DNA of 64,000 bases from Cryptomeria japonica (lineage: Eukaryota > Streptophyta > Pinopsida > Cupressales > Cupressaceae). Shown in pieces: positions 46,152-57,949 of the stretch (position 1 is its first letter; each line of letters opens with the position of its first letter). The stretch covers positions 405,923,389 to 405,987,388 of the forward strand of contig NC_081408.1 of NCBI RefSeq assembly GCF_030272615.1, read 5' to 3'. The translations under genes and the position numbers were made by a program. The notes under the pieces are model-generated. The model was not told where the DNA came from. It worked only from the letters and a program-made list of their open reading frames with translations, and did not search any database.

Positions 46152-48045
46152 TGTTTTGTTATTTATTTTTGCTCTTCTTCCTTTCAAACCCAAAATTGCT
46201 CAAGTGAAGGAAAAAAAATGCAATTTAAAACTTGTAAAGGGGTTTTAAAAACCCGATTGCATCTTTGGAGGGCACATTTGCTTGTAGTTGGAGAGGAAAA
46301 ACCCGAACTGCATTCTTGCTCTCACAAATATGATTTTTGTGGCATTATTCCCTTGAATCCATCCCACATTCTTTCTATGATGCTGGAGATCGATGGTTGG
46401 TGCCGTGTTTTTGGGATTCAATGGTTTTGGCAAACACGTGCATAAATGTGGGGATTTTTGGCTTCGTTTTTTGCTGTGTAAGCTCCACATTTTGGGTGCC
46501 CATATTCTGCCATTGTTGCCACATTTGCAACACGCTTTGCATCCTTCATTCATTGAAGAGTGTTTCACATCAAACGTATCTCTCCTTCCAAGCCGTTTTT
46601 TGTTGAGTGGGATGAATGGAAATCCGTTTTTAGCTGCCAAGGAATATCAACGTGGTGATTTCTCAATCTATTTATAGAGCATTTCAGTTCTTCCCAAGCT
46701 CATTTGTTTTGGTCTAGGGCATTCTTCAAGCAAGGTTCATTGAATGCAAGTTGTAAATGTGCAAGATTTTCCCCTCTTTCATTTTCCTATTTACTTGTAT
46801 TCAAGTTTTTAAAACCCAATTACAAGTAACTATGGTAATGTTGACCTTCCCCCTTTGGTAAAAAGAGTTAATCTTCTTTTTACAAACTTTACAAATGTTG
46901 AAGAATTGCCATGAGACTCATTCATTTGATTTCGGGTTTTACAAATTTGATTACAAGTTAAAGTTTTTCCCATTTTCCAAGTTGTTAAGCTGAAAAATTT
47001 CCTTCCCATACATGTACATGGTCATCCAAATTTGCCATCTTCTCCTTCATATCAAAATCCCTATTCCCACCATTTCATCCACTCATTTCACACCTTCATT
47101 CATTTTTCCCATTTAAAGTCTACTTGCAATCGGAATTTTAAAACCCGATTGCAGTTGTGTCTTCACTTGCAGTTAGCCTTCCAGAACCCGAAATTGGTCC
47201 AAAATGCACTCAAAAACACTTGAAAATGAGTCTTAAAGGTCCAATTACAAGTGCAAACTTGTAGTTACCCATTACACATATGAAGTTGCATGTTTGTTCT
47301 CCACAATTACAAGCCAATGCTCTTGTTTTTCCACACATGCAATGCAGTCTTCAAAACCCAAAATTGAGCTTTGGCCCCACTTTTGCAGTCCCTTTGTTTC
47401 ACCCATGTTAGTCTTGTTTGCACACACGGCCTATCAAATCAATAAATTAAGGCATGGGCCTTATTGTGCAAGCAGATTCCAAGACTGGAGGATGATACAC
47501 AGAGAAAACAACAACATGACGAAGCCACACAAGGAAATGGATAAGTGATATGAATGGTTGAGAGCATAGAATCCTTTCAAGACAAAGATAGGCTTCTTAC
47601 TTCAGGCTTACAAAGAACTTCCCTCGTGAAAAGCCAGTACTACCCCAAGCAAGAAGATAAGATTGAAGTTCGTTGGCGAAAGACACATACTATTAAGGAT
47701 GCCAATTCCTATTCCGGTTCGAAATGTCTTCACCAATCCTAAATACTTCAAGTTCTAGTATCCTTACGTGGCATAAAGATCATCACAAAGGATGATGCAG
47801 TTGGAGTCGTGTCTTTGGACACTTAGAATAATTATGCATTTGTAATTTTGTTTTGACAAATTACATGTAATGTCAAATTTGTAATTGCAAGTGTCACTTT
47901 ACTTGCATTTTTGTGAAATGTAATTACATGTAAAGCAACTACAAGTTGAGTTAGATTAAGACTGTGGTTGGAATAAGTCATGGTGGTTGAGAGAATTTTT
48001 CAAGTTAGTTGGGATCCTCCCACCTTTTTCTCAAGGCTCCTCTCC

Positions 48046-48053
48046 TATAAATA
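48046..48053 (+). promoter_or_regulatory. TATA box of LTR-like unit
   Basis: TATAAATA in CTCCTATAAATACCTGAG, 110 bp before an AATAAA poly(A) signal at 48162. Confidence 0.65.
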
Positions 48054-48277
48054 CCTGAGTGGGTCTATTGCAATTGATATCTTTTGGCAATACAACAAAA
48101 TTTTGTCAGTTTGTATGTGCACTCTAAGTCTTTGAGCTTAGATGTAAATCAAATTGCTTTCAATAAAAGAGACAAGTTGTGTTAAGACTTTGTGCCAATT
48201 CAAGTTGTTATGTGACGACATTTTTTGGAGTTGATTGTGAGTTTTGTTCTATTGTTCAAGAGGGATTTAAATTCATC

Positions 48278-48490
48278 TTGCAGACTTTGAGCTGCTAATT
48301 GTATTTAGAGTTATATGTTTGGTTTTCAAATTTGGTCTTGCAGACTTTGAGTTGCTTATCATATTTGAAGCTAGTGTGGAAAGCTCAAGTAGGAAGATAG
48401 CTTGTAGACTTTGTGCTGCTTCTATTTTTAAGACTTGTGCATGTAAGGTGAAGTGCATCGTGTAGTTAGACTTTGAGTTGCTACATATTG
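48278..48490 (+). repeat. tandem repeat (GACTTTGAGTTGCT)
   Basis: Four drifted units of about 60-70 bp, each opening with CTTG(C/T)AGACTTTGAGCTGCT or a close variant, near 48279, 48340, 48404 and 48465. Confidence 0.75.
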
Positions 48491-48821
48491 TGCTTAGTTA
48501 GCAGAAAATCATCTAAAAAGGTTGATAGGAGAATAGATAGTTGAAGACTTTGCTTCCCTTTATGTTCCAAAAATCCTACAAAAAAGTCTCATTTTTGTAT
48601 TTGTTGTTATTTATTTCAAATTGCTATTACTTTTCTGTGAAGAGAAAAGAGTATAGTTTTTCTTGAAAGAAGAAGAAAAACTACTATCCCACTCACATTA
48701 GATTAGTTTAGTTTGTAGATAAGGGGAGCCTTCCCTAAATTAGGAGAGTATCATACTCACACACTGTGGCTGAAACCACTAATTTGCACATCCCCCAAGT
48801 GTACAAAATTTTCAACCAACA

Positions 48822-49641
48822 ATGATGACACTCAAGGGGCAGATTTAGAGGACCAACCATAAATTGCATTTCAGAATGATGGTATTGAGATTCAAAGTTT
48901 GAAGAATGAGCTGAAAGTCACTGAAGACATGATTCCTGTAGCCTTAGTACATTATGATGGCACTCACAAGATCATAGAAGACCTCTATTGGAGGATTCAG
49001 TTTGAAAGAAGACATAAGGGCCTAGAAGGTGAATGTTATCTTGCAGAATTGTAGGTGGTCAAAGAAGCTTTGGGTTCACTAAAATCAGATTATTTGCATT
49101 TACTATCAGATAGAGATAACATCTTGAAGGTTGTTGGAGTATATGCTGATGCATTGAAAGGAAAACAAGATGAAGTCAATAAGCTCACTATGGGGCTTAG
49201 GGATGCCAAGGAGACATTGGAGGATACATAGATAGCTCTTCTAGAAGCAAATAAACAACTTCTTGTCATTGAACAACTTAGGGAGCAGGAAAACAAAGAA
49301 ATGGCAAAGGAAGTAAAACAAGTGATTGATGAGATTGACCAAATTCTAGAAGTCTTTGAATTGGTGCAGTTTCCTAAATAGGAATTTTCAGATTTAGGAC
49401 AACAGGATAGTTGGTCTAAGTTGGAAAAAGGAAATACTTTTCAGATTGTTGATAACCCTCTTATTGTGATGAGTGTTGATGTGACCTTAGATAATCCACT
49501 CTTTCAGTTGGATGATGAGATGGCTCTTAACCATGATGACATGAATGAGATGTGAGATCCAAGTGTGGTATGTAATTGTGAAGTAGAACAGATTGAGTTG
49601 CTCAAGTTCGTTGGCGACTTACCTTCTATAGAGGACCATGA
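48822..49641 (+). pseudogene. acidic/coiled-coil ORF, continuation
   Basis: It resumes after the LTR-like unit: IEIQSLKNELKVTEDMIPVA, EVNKLTMGLRDAKETLEDT, then LDNPLFQLDDEMALNHDDM near 49490. In-frame stops are frequent (for example at 49051, 49229 and 49378). Heptad-like spacing suggests a coiled coil. LDNPLF links it to the acidic ORF at 3048-3521. The minus-strand gypsy fragment begins at about 49642. Confidence 0.5.
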
Positions 49642-50385
49642 TGGAAGAACATTCACTCCCGATCCACCATCGACGATGGTATCGATGGTATCGGTTAGAA
49701 TGGTGCCAAGGATACCCATCTCCACAATGGTCGAGTTCCTTCCAGTGTTAACTGCTAGCAGCCTGGGGTCCATTGCAGGCCCCCCAAGAACATCCGTGCA
49801 TTGATTGGTATTGGTGCGTGGTTGGGATAGATTATTCAGCAACACCGTTCGTGATTGAGGCATCGTCTGGAGGAGATTGTGTACTTTCACAGGCACCTCC
49901 AGTTTTAAAATTTGATTTAGTATAGCCTTCTCTGCCTCCGATCGGCTGGAAGTACTCGTCGTACCCTTCGCCTTCACCCTCTCTCATATCTCTTTCTCAA
50001 TTTCTTCCCATGCTTCCCGTACCCTTCGCTTCTTCGTCTCCAGGTCTGGGCACGTTGCTTGTCTGGCTTGGGCGCGGGTTATGGCCAACACTTCCTCTTC
50101 TTTGGTTTCCTCGATATTGAGCAAGTTGACGCCGGACTTCGGGTAGGTGGCGTCTTCGTGGTCTCTCGGTCCACACCATTTGCACAAATATTGTGTGGCC
50201 TCTCCCTTCGGGCAGTCTCGGGTGAAGTGCCCCCACTGGCTGCACGCTCTGCATTGTATCATCGGTTGGCCTTTGGAGTCGTATTGGATCCAGCTCCTTG
50301 TATTGTTATTGTTGTTATTGTTGTTTCATCCTCCCCACCGGTTATCTCGGTAGCCTCCTGATGTTGCATTGTTGTTCGCCTAGGA
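49642..50385 (-). pseudogene. gypsy gag C-terminal part and protease start
   Basis: After the hAT the minus strand reads a zinc knuckle CRACSQWGHFTRDC, a second Cys-rich motif (CKWCGPRDHEDATYP), a basic region with ITRAQARQA, and an aspartic protease start IVDGGSGVNVLP near 49660-49700. Several frameshifts and stops occur. The normal continuation of the protease is lost right after NVLP. Confidence 0.65.
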
Positions 50386-50393
50386 GTTGTCGG

Positions 50394-53300
50394 CATAGTT
50401 GAAAATCTCGGACTCGCCTCGGACTCGGCAAACCAAAATTTTGGACTCGGACTCGGACTCGTGAAAGACTCGCGAAAGACTCGGCAAAGACTCGGCAAAA
50501 AAAAAAAACCGTAGTTTTACAAAAAAACATAAAGAAATTAATGCATTTAGAGAACATAAGTGCCATAATTGAAACATTACACATGTCATATGATCTACAA
50601 AGTACAAACACGCAATATTTGAAATTTCATCATTCATGGCAGCATATTCAAGTTTCAAGTTTCAACTCTAAAATGTATAATACTATAATGGCAGCATAAG
50701 TATATAAATGTTCACAAAATTACATATAATGATATGTCCAAGTCCAACTGCAAATGTGAAAAACAGCAATGTGAATGAACAAACCAAAGAGAAGACTACA
50801 TCTTCCTCTTTGTATTTTTCCTAATATAGCTCAATTTTTCAGGCCTTGAGCTAGAAGTAGTAGCAGTGGGTGTTGTGGTATCTAAATGGTGAGATGAGTC
50901 TTCTTCAAAGTCATAGTCCTCATCATCATCCTCATCTTCGTCCTCATCTTCATCCAATCTTGCTCCTTCTGCATCTTGTGCTGCTCCTCTCTCTATTTCT
51001 GCAATTTCTTCTTCGGTAAGGAGGACATCATCACCATCATTTTGTTCATTCATGGTCCAATCACCATATGGATCAATTTCATCCAAGTCAATGGCCTCAT
51101 GTGAAACACCCTCCACCTGTCTAACTCGAAGGCGAAGGTTGTACCGAACAAATACTAGATCATTGAGCCGCTTTTGTGACAATCTATTTCTCTTCTTTGT
51201 GTGAATGCTTTCAAAGACACTCCAATTTCGTTCACACCCAGAAGCACTGCATGGCTGAGACAAAACACGGATAGCTATCTTTTGAAGATTAGGCGTGCCG
51301 GCACCATAATTCTCCCACCATAAATCTACAAAAAACATTTAGAAATATTAGAATTGAGAAAAAAATGTAACAATCAAGTTTGTAGGTTTTTTCTTGCACT
51401 GTTGAACTAAGTTACTAAATGTTTTACCTGGTTGTTGTTTTCCTCTCCTATCAATTGCTAGTTGTGATGAGAAGAGTCTCCCCTCTGCACTTTTGTAGAT
51501 CTTGAACAATGGAATGAACATTTCCAAATTCAGAAATAGATACTAGATAGTCAAAGTGTCAAACTCAAATTCAATAATGAACATTTCCGAATTCATAAAT
51601 AAAGATAGAGCAATTGCAAATGTCAAATCTCACCTCCAACTCATCAAGAACCTTGTCTCTCAACTCAGGATCAGGTGTCATCTTATCAATGCATGTAATA
51701 ACACCTGCCATGACCTCCTCATCAGCCCTAAATGAATCAGAGAAGTAGAATTTCGGGTTCAAAAAGTAGGCGAAGGCATGTATCGGTTGGTGGAGTTGGT
51801 TTGTCCACCTACGATCAATGATGCGCCAAAAGATTTCACATTTTCTTGCATTTCCATGATAGTAATGTGAAATGGCCTCTTTGGCCCTATCCATGGCCTC
51901 ATAAATGAAACCCATTGGCATGCCCTCTCCATCCACCATACGAAGAACCCTCACCAAAGGTTCTGTCACCTAAAAAAATTAAAACAAATTTTAAATTAAT
52001 ACAAAATCAACCCCTAAAAAATAAAATCAGCAAATAGACAAGATTGTATAAACTTTACTTTTGTGTTTGTTACTTACCGCAGTCAACTCCTCTCCATTTT
52101 TATTGAACCCATCATCAAAAACAATGGTCGCAATCTTCTCTGCTTCAGGTCTTTTGGAGTATGCAGACCCCAACCAAGCATCTGACACAAACATCTGCTT
52201 AAGATGAGGAATGGCACTAAGAATGCTCTGCAAAGTGATGAAGTGGCTAGCAAATCGTGTCACTCCAGGTCGCACAAGGTCCTTGCCATTTGTGTATTTT
52301 CTCATCAAAGCAAGCACCCAAGTATGGTTGTAGATGAATTTGGTGACACTTTTTGCATCTTCAACCACCTTCTTCACCCATCCAATCTTCCCAATGTCCT
52401 CTAGCACCAAGTCCAAGCAATGTGCAGCACAAGGACTCCATGTAATCGAAGGATGCCTTTGCATAAGCATTCTACCTGCAGATACATATGCAGCTGCGTT
52501 GTCCGTGATAATTTGGACAACATTCTCAACTCCAACTTCCCGAACCACACCATCCAACAGATTACACAAAGTCTCTGCATTTTTTATTTCATTTGAGGCA
52601 TCAACAGACTTTATGAATACCATTGCACCATTTGAAGCCACCAAGAAGTTGAGAAGAGTCCTATTCCGTCCATCTGTCCATCCATCAGATAAAATGCTGC
52701 ATCCTTTTCTCTTCCAATACCTTTTCTGATCATCAACCACACCTTCTGTATTTTTCACAGCTTTCTCTAGCAATGGCCCACTGAAGTCATAACCTGTTGG
52801 GGCCTTAAACCCCTTACCCGCCACTGTACATGCATTAACAAAACTTTCCCAATACACATTGTTTGCTGCATTGAAAGATAGATTATTGTAAAACCAAAAG
52901 TTTGAAGCTGCTATCCGTGCTTGTTCATGCTTCTCTTTATTCCATCCTGTACCTTCAAGTGAAGGTTGTGCACCTGGAACATTGCGTGGTACAAAAAAAT
53001 TAGGGTCTGATCTAACAGGAGTGCCACTAGCCTCACCCTCATTGTCACCAAAAGATGAAAGTGACTGACGACCCCGACTATGACCAATGGGACCCGAAGT
53101 GGACAATGTGGGATTCATTGCAGCTGCTATGGCTTCTCTTGTTTTTTGCCTTTCTTCCTTATGCATATCATTCTCAGCAAGAATGGCCTTCATCTCTCTA
53201 ATAATTTCAGGAGTTGATTTGGAGCATGCCTCCACACCATATCCAGGTATTTGTGCAAGGTGGTATTTTAATCTATTGATTCCACCAGTCATCCATCTTG

Positions 53301-53989
53301 TGCATTCGGTGCAAGTGACCTCCCCCTTTTTGCTTCCTGCAATCCCATATTTCCAAGCTTTATCTCTTTGTCTTCCTGACCTTGGGGTTGCCCTTGGAGT
53401 TGAACTTGCCATTGCTGATTTAACATGAAAAAAAAAAAATCAGCAGGGTTTTATGGAAAATCAACAAAAAAAATGACAATGAATCATTTGGGAAAAATAG
53501 CATTCAAAAACAAGAAAAAAAAAAGAGGAAATAACTTAGGAAAGAAAATAGAAAAAAATTTGGCAGCATATCCCCTTGTTTTTCAAGATTTTTTTCAGTT
53601 TCAAAACAATGAAATGATTCACATGAAAAAAAAAAAGGAGGAGAAAAATCCTTACCTAGATCTCTCTTGCTGATTTTTCCTTCTTCCCTCTACTCCTCCA
53701 AACCCTTCTAACCTGCTCCAGCCAAAAAAAACCCAAATTGAAGTCAAAAAATGAAAAAAAAATTGGTTTTAAGCCCCACGGGCGCGTTTTTTCTGGGCCC
53801 GCGAGTCCCTGTGAAAGACTCGCGAGTCCGAGTGAAAGACTCGCGCGAGTCTTTGCGAAAGACTCGCGAGTCTTTCACAGGGACTCGCCTGGACTCGCCA
53901 CGCGAGTCCTAGGCGAGTCGACTCGGCTCGCCAAAGGACTCGCGAGTCCGTGGCGAGTCCGAGGCGAGTCAAAGAGTTTTAAAACTATG
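50394..53989 (-). mobile_element. apparently intact autonomous hAT transposon
   Basis: 3596 bp with exact 8-bp target duplication GTTGTCGG (50386-50393 and 53990-53997) and terminal inverted repeats CATAGTTGAAAATC and CATAGTTTTAAAAC. Subterminal regions (50400-50500; 53800-53980) are dense in GACTCG/CGAGTC, likely transposase binding sites. It carries a four-exon transposase gene with no stop or frameshift seen. It lies inside the gypsy gag at 49642-56181. Confidence 0.93.
50796..53412 (-). CDS. hAT transposase, four exons
   Basis: Exons 53412-52078, 51969-51634, 51542-51428 and 51325-50796 join to about 771 codons with GT-AG introns (donors GTAAGT, GTGAGA, GTAAAA). The exon ends keep frame (exon 3 ends with the G of a GAT codon completed in exon 4). 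N-terminal BED-type zinc finger (CTECTRWMTGGINRLKYHL); DUF659/hAT core with LSDGWTDGRNRTLLNFLV, IITDNAAAYVSAG and SPCAAHCLDLVLEDIG; C-terminal dimerisation domain (NLQKIAIRVLSQPCSASGCE, RNWSVFESIHTKKRNRL); acidic tail. Catalytic D in SDGW and ITDN is present; the core acidic residues look kept. ATG 53410-53412 precedes SSTPRATPRSGRQRDKAWKY. It transposes by cut and paste. Confidence 0.9.
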
Positions 53990-53997
53990 GTTGTCGG

Positions 53998-55843
53998 TAC
54001 CGCCCGATGTAGTTGGTTGTTCCTGCGTAAGCAATACTTGTTGGTTTCGTGTTTTCATGTTGTAGGGGCATTCCCTGGTGGGATGCCCCATCAACTGGCA
54101 TATATCACAATAGGCCTTCTTTGGACAAGAGCCTTTCGTGTGGTTGTCGGTCTTACATTCCGTGCACCAAAGCTCCCCTTCATCGGTCTTGCTCGGACCT
54201 TCCTTCATAACATTCAACTCTATCATCATGCTCAGCATGTCCTTCTGCAGGGCTTGCACCTTTTTGCCGGACTTGCCATCGCTACTGCTTCCCTCGAAAG
54301 AGTCATCATCCTCGGACGAGCTATCCTTCTTTTTCTTCTTGGATGTCTTGGTCTCGCTCTCGAGATCCATCGCTCTATTATATGCATCTTCGTACGAGGT
54401 TGGTGGAACAATTTTCATCTTCTTCCAGAGGGAGTGTTTCAGTCCCTCCATGAACCATCTCTTTTTCAACCCATCTGCTAGTTGACTTTCCATTTTCCCA
54501 AACAGTTCCTTGAGCCGCCGACTATAGGCTTGAACCATCTCGTTCTTATTCTGCTTTGTGCCATAGATTTCGGCTACTATTTCATTGTCGTCTCTAAGGA
54601 GGCGGAACTCTATCTCGAACTCCTTCTTCAGGTTGGGCCATGTGCCGACTTTGGCCTTATCCGTATTGGAGTACTAGTCGATGGCCACTCCCCTTAAGGT
54701 TGCTGGAAATTGTGTTACCCATTCGTCCTGGTTGGTAACACCGTTCGCTGACCATATGGTTTCGCAAGTGCGGCAATGGCGGACGAGATCTTCCTTCCCG
54801 TCGCCATTGAACTTCGGCAGCTTCTGTTTACTGGCTATTGATGGGGGTCGTGTCGCCTGTCGTGCACCTGCACCACTCCCACCCGCGCCGGTGGTGTTTG
54901 TTGTTTGAGTAACTGGGGGTACGGTGGTTTGTACCCGCGTGCTTGGTGTGATGGGTCCCAAGAGGGGGTCCTGCTTGCCGTGTGCTTGTGCCTCCTCTGC
55001 ACCTACGGTCGTACGGTTGCCCTCCCCTCCGTTCTCACCCTCGTCGTCTGTTCGCTCCCTTCGGTGGTCCTCCGTGTGCAATGTAAGGGATAAATTCCTA
55101 AACTGATCCCGGGTCTCTTCGACCAGATTTTTTCGTAGCCTTGTTTCCTCCAAAAATTCTTTGTAGCTTCTCACCCTATGGTGTTCTGGCGACACGTAGA
55201 AATCTCCTTCGGCTTCTGCTCCGTGACACCTCCTTGGTTCCCATCGGGCAACCCTTCGGCAAGTCGTCCTTTGACAAGTTGCCTCAGCCTCTGTCTATGT
55301 TCTACTCGTTGTTCCAGAATTAGGGCTCTCTGTGCGGCCTCCCACTCCTCACTTTGTGCCTTCTTATTTCTATCCTTATTTAATAAGTTGGGCATTAATT
55401 CCCGTACATAATGTAGGAGTGTTCTTTATTCTGCCCCTAAGGCTCAAGGTTCAAGTTTCCCGTCATCGCTTGCCATTACGCTCCTCTTCCTAGCGACGAT
55501 TGTTTTCTTCGTACTCCCAAAGGACCTATTGGCGTCGCTCCTCACACTGGGTTTCCTCCCTTCGGTGCTGGTGGGCAAGGGTTGCTTGGGCTAGGAGACG
55601 CGGGAGTTGGTGCAACAGCCTATTTGCCGCCGGACTGACGTTGAGAGCGTCCCAGACTACACCCTCAGGTACCTCTTCTTGTGTAGCCTCCCCTTGAACG
55701 AAAGTCTCTATAGCCGCTTGGAACTGGATCACGAAGTCGCCTATCAATGTGTTCTCCCCTTCGTAAAGTTCTCTCAGTCGGCTATCATCCCCCTCGATGC
55801 TATTGCCAATGGGCTGGCCCATTATCTTCCGTAGGCCATTCAC
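53998..55843 (-). pseudogene. gypsy gag N-terminal part
   Basis: Minus-strand blocks over several frames: LRKIMGQPIGNSIEGDDSRL (55843-55526), ALILEQRVEHRQRLRQLVKG (55395-55171), KLPKFNGDGKEDLVRHCRTC, which resembles a Gag capsid region (55195-54674), then after a TAG in AID-stop-YSNTDK the frame continues to VQAYSRRLKELFGKM and knuckles CTECKTDNHTKGSC and CDICQLMGHPTREC (54538-53998). Two knuckles here plus two after the hAT make an unusually Cys-rich tail. Stops and frameshifts make it inactive. Confidence 0.7.
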
Positions 55844-55863
55844 GCTCTGTGTCTACCCAAATT

Positions 55864-55875
55864 CAGACGGCGCCA
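55864..55875 (-). other. primer binding site of minus-strand gypsy
   Basis: TGGCGCCGTCTG on the minus strand, two bases after the LTR end GTAAACA. The TGGCGCC start is typical of many plant gypsy elements; the exact tRNA is not assigned. Confidence 0.7.
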
Positions 55876-55877
55876 GA

Positions 55878-56181
55878 TGTTTACCCCCTGGGGTGTGTTA
55901 TTAATATTGCATATCAACAGTCACATGATAACCATAGGATAGAATAGTAACCAGAAACTCAGAGCAATGCTTTCATTAATGCCAAAATGTCTAGTACAAT
56001 AATCATTCGCTGCATCAGTGTCTCCAACAACAAGTACAAGAGCATATATAAAGACACGGTCGGGGTTGCGGTTACCACCCGTGGGGAACCGTTGTGCAAC
56101 GGACAACTACCCTTGACGACACTAACATACTTAACCAATGTAGCTTAACAAGTAGTACAAAGCCCATTTTATGACCAACAC
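55878..56181 (-). repeat. 304-bp LTR of minus-strand gypsy
   Basis: Minus strand TGTTGGTCATAAAATGGG to CCAGGGGGTAAACA, with TATATATGC near 56045 as a TATA box. Confidence 0.75.
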
Positions 56182-56186
56182 TACCC

Positions 56187-57060
56187 ATGGTTGTTGCAGC
56201 CAACTCACCTGTTGAGGAACTGGTGTGCAATGATTTAGTATTTATCATTATTGAGATTGCTAAGGATGATGATGAGGATCCCTTGGGTAAGATTAAAAGA
56301 CACATTCGAGACTTGGATTCTATGGTAGTGGTGATGTAGGAGGTAGGAGACCTCTCTCAACAATTGGATAGAGGTCATTCTTTGTTGGTGGGTAAGAAAC
56401 CCAATTTATTCTAGCATTCATGCAAGGGGTGTGTGAAGTGGAGCTTACCCAACTTTTCACTTCTAGAGGATGGCCTACGATGGAGACCCCTAAGATGTTG
56501 GCAATTTGGAACCCTTCCATACCTACTATTGGAGGGAGAGATAGGAGGGTGATCTTAGCTTTATTTGGTATGGAGACCACTTTCAAAGGCTTGTTTTATA
56601 GGCTGCAACATCAAATAATCTCCACTAACCAGCTTACACATCAAAGGGATGAAGCTCTCTAGATGGTGTAGAAAGTGCGTGCTGAAACGGATGAGCGTAC
56701 AACAAAGTTACAAGAGCAACTTGCCCAACAAGCACAACTTACTAAAGAAGAACAAGCCAAAGTGGTAGCTATGAAGGCAATGTTGGCAAAGAAGGGCAAA
56801 GAGATAGAGGAAACCAAATGCCAGTTGGTTGAAGTTGCACAGATGGTCAAAGCGACAAGGGAACAAGAATTGGTAGTATCTCACCACTTGAAGCCACGCA
56901 TGGAGGGGTATACGAACTGTGGCAACTCAGATTCCCAATGTCCACTCTCTCATCTTTTGTACATCCAACTCCAGGGACGTCTTCTCACCCATCTTCTCAA
57001 CATCTTTTGGTTTTGTGTTGTATCAACTCCCAATTTTGTCAATTTGTAGTCTGGAAGACA
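56187..57060 (+). pseudogene. plus-strand retroelement ORF tail with coiled coil
   Basis: Frame remnants KIKRHIRDLDSMVVVM, then a clear coiled-coil block KVRAETDERTTKLQEQLAQQ to KKGKEIEETKCQLVEVAQMV (56670-56860). Stops at 56337, 56660 and elsewhere. A polypurine tract (57073-57079, GGGGGGG) and an LTR follow, so this is the 3' end of an element's internal region. It could be the far end of the acidic/coiled-coil ORF at 43825-49641, but the LTRs do not match. Confidence 0.5.
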
Positions 57061-57081
57061 ACTTTTTATTTTGGGGGGGCT

Positions 57082-57389
57082 TGTGTAGTTCATAATAAAT
57101 AAGATAAGTAGTTTTATAATTAACAAGCTAGTTCCCGACAATTTGTTGTCAATTAGTAGTTACCAACAGTTCGAGTTCTCAACCACCGTTAGCTTTGCTA
57201 TATATATCTTATTGTACACACAGTTGGGGACCCCATGTATGAACTGTTGTATCATTGATTCATTGCATATCTTATGAATGAATGGAACGGCATATCTTTT
57301 TGAAAACATTTTTGTGAATGATTATATTTTTTTGTTCAATTATTCAGTTTACTTCATGTTACTCATCAAGTAGAATTACCGAGTAAACA
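57082..57389 (+). repeat. 3' LTR (about 306 bp)
   Basis: TGTGTAGTTCATAATAAATAAG to CCGAGTAAACA, after a seven-G polypurine tract. TATATATA is at 57199-57207. Size, TATA position and the GTAAACA end resemble the LTR at 55878-56181, suggesting a related family. Confidence 0.6.
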
Positions 57390-57713
57390 CCAAGGGAAAA
57401 GAGCATTGTTGAATCAGACCTCATGCCTTAGCCATTACATGGTCCTTTTTCTTTTGTCGTAGTCACCATTGATTGGGAACTTCTATATTTTTTGCTCTTG
57501 CATGTTGTTCTTTGAATACAATCTTTTATCCAACTTTTTGATCATCACTTCTCTCTATCTCTGCAAAAGTTCTTAGAGGAAAAAACCATGACAAGATGAC
57601 TTTGAAAACTGGCTGGGAGGACCACAATTGCCTAAATTGACACAAGATCAAGAGTCAAATGACCATAAAAAGAGAGTACAAAAATAAGTTTCGCATGGGT
57701 GCCAACAAATAGC
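57390..57713. other. intron sequence, nothing recognised
   Basis: No coding or repeat signal recognised. Confidence 0.4.
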
Positions 57714-57949
57714 TCAGGCTAAGAATAGTGAATCTGGATAGGGTGCCTCTAAATGATGATTTATGAAGGTCATCTCTCTTCTCTTCGTGGTGAATACTCT
57801 GAAGAAGTTGAAACATTGAATATCTAACAATTCAGGCTAAGAATAGTGAATCTGGATAGGGTGCCTCTAAATGATGATTTATGAAGGTCATCTCTCTTCT
57901 CTTCGTGGTGAATACTCTGAAGAAGTTGAAACATTGAATATCTAACAAT
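57714..57949. repeat. 118-bp tandem duplication
   Basis: 57714-57831 is repeated at 57832-57949 with no difference seen. Both contain GGCTAAGAATAGTGAATCTG and TCTCTTCTCTTCGTGGTGAA. A recent duplication within the giant intron. Confidence 0.9.

Larger units (their letters stand above)
45293..48821 (+). mobile_element. long LTR-like unit with ACTTGTAAT hairpins
   Basis: It starts TGTGACAACCCCTAC and probably ends CAACCAACA. It interrupts the acidic ORF, but no clean target duplication was found, so the ends are uncertain. It has hairpins at 45994-46151, TATAAATA at 48046-48053, AATAAA at 48162-48167, then a downstream 70-80 bp repeat around GACTTTGAGTTGCT. The order of array, promoter and poly(A) signal is that of a long LTR. 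Confidence 0.6.
49642..56181 (-). mobile_element. gypsy-type retroelement fragment (LTR, gag, protease)
   Basis: Read on the minus strand: 304-bp LTR (55878-56181), PBS, long gag, zinc knuckles, protease start, then loss of similarity at about 49642. No RT or integrase, so it is 3'-truncated or non-autonomous. Host plus-strand ORF sequence lies on both sides. A hAT sits inside its gag (50394-53989). No matching 3' LTR or target duplication was found. Confidence 0.75.

Noticed and set aside
45293-48821. Target duplication proof for the LTR-like unit at 45293
   Set aside because: The left flank AAAAC does not match either candidate right flank (ATGAT or AAATT), so ends are left uncertain.
52204-53428. 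Plus-strand ORFs over the hAT transposase
   Set aside because: Antisense shadows of the well-supported minus-strand transposase exons.
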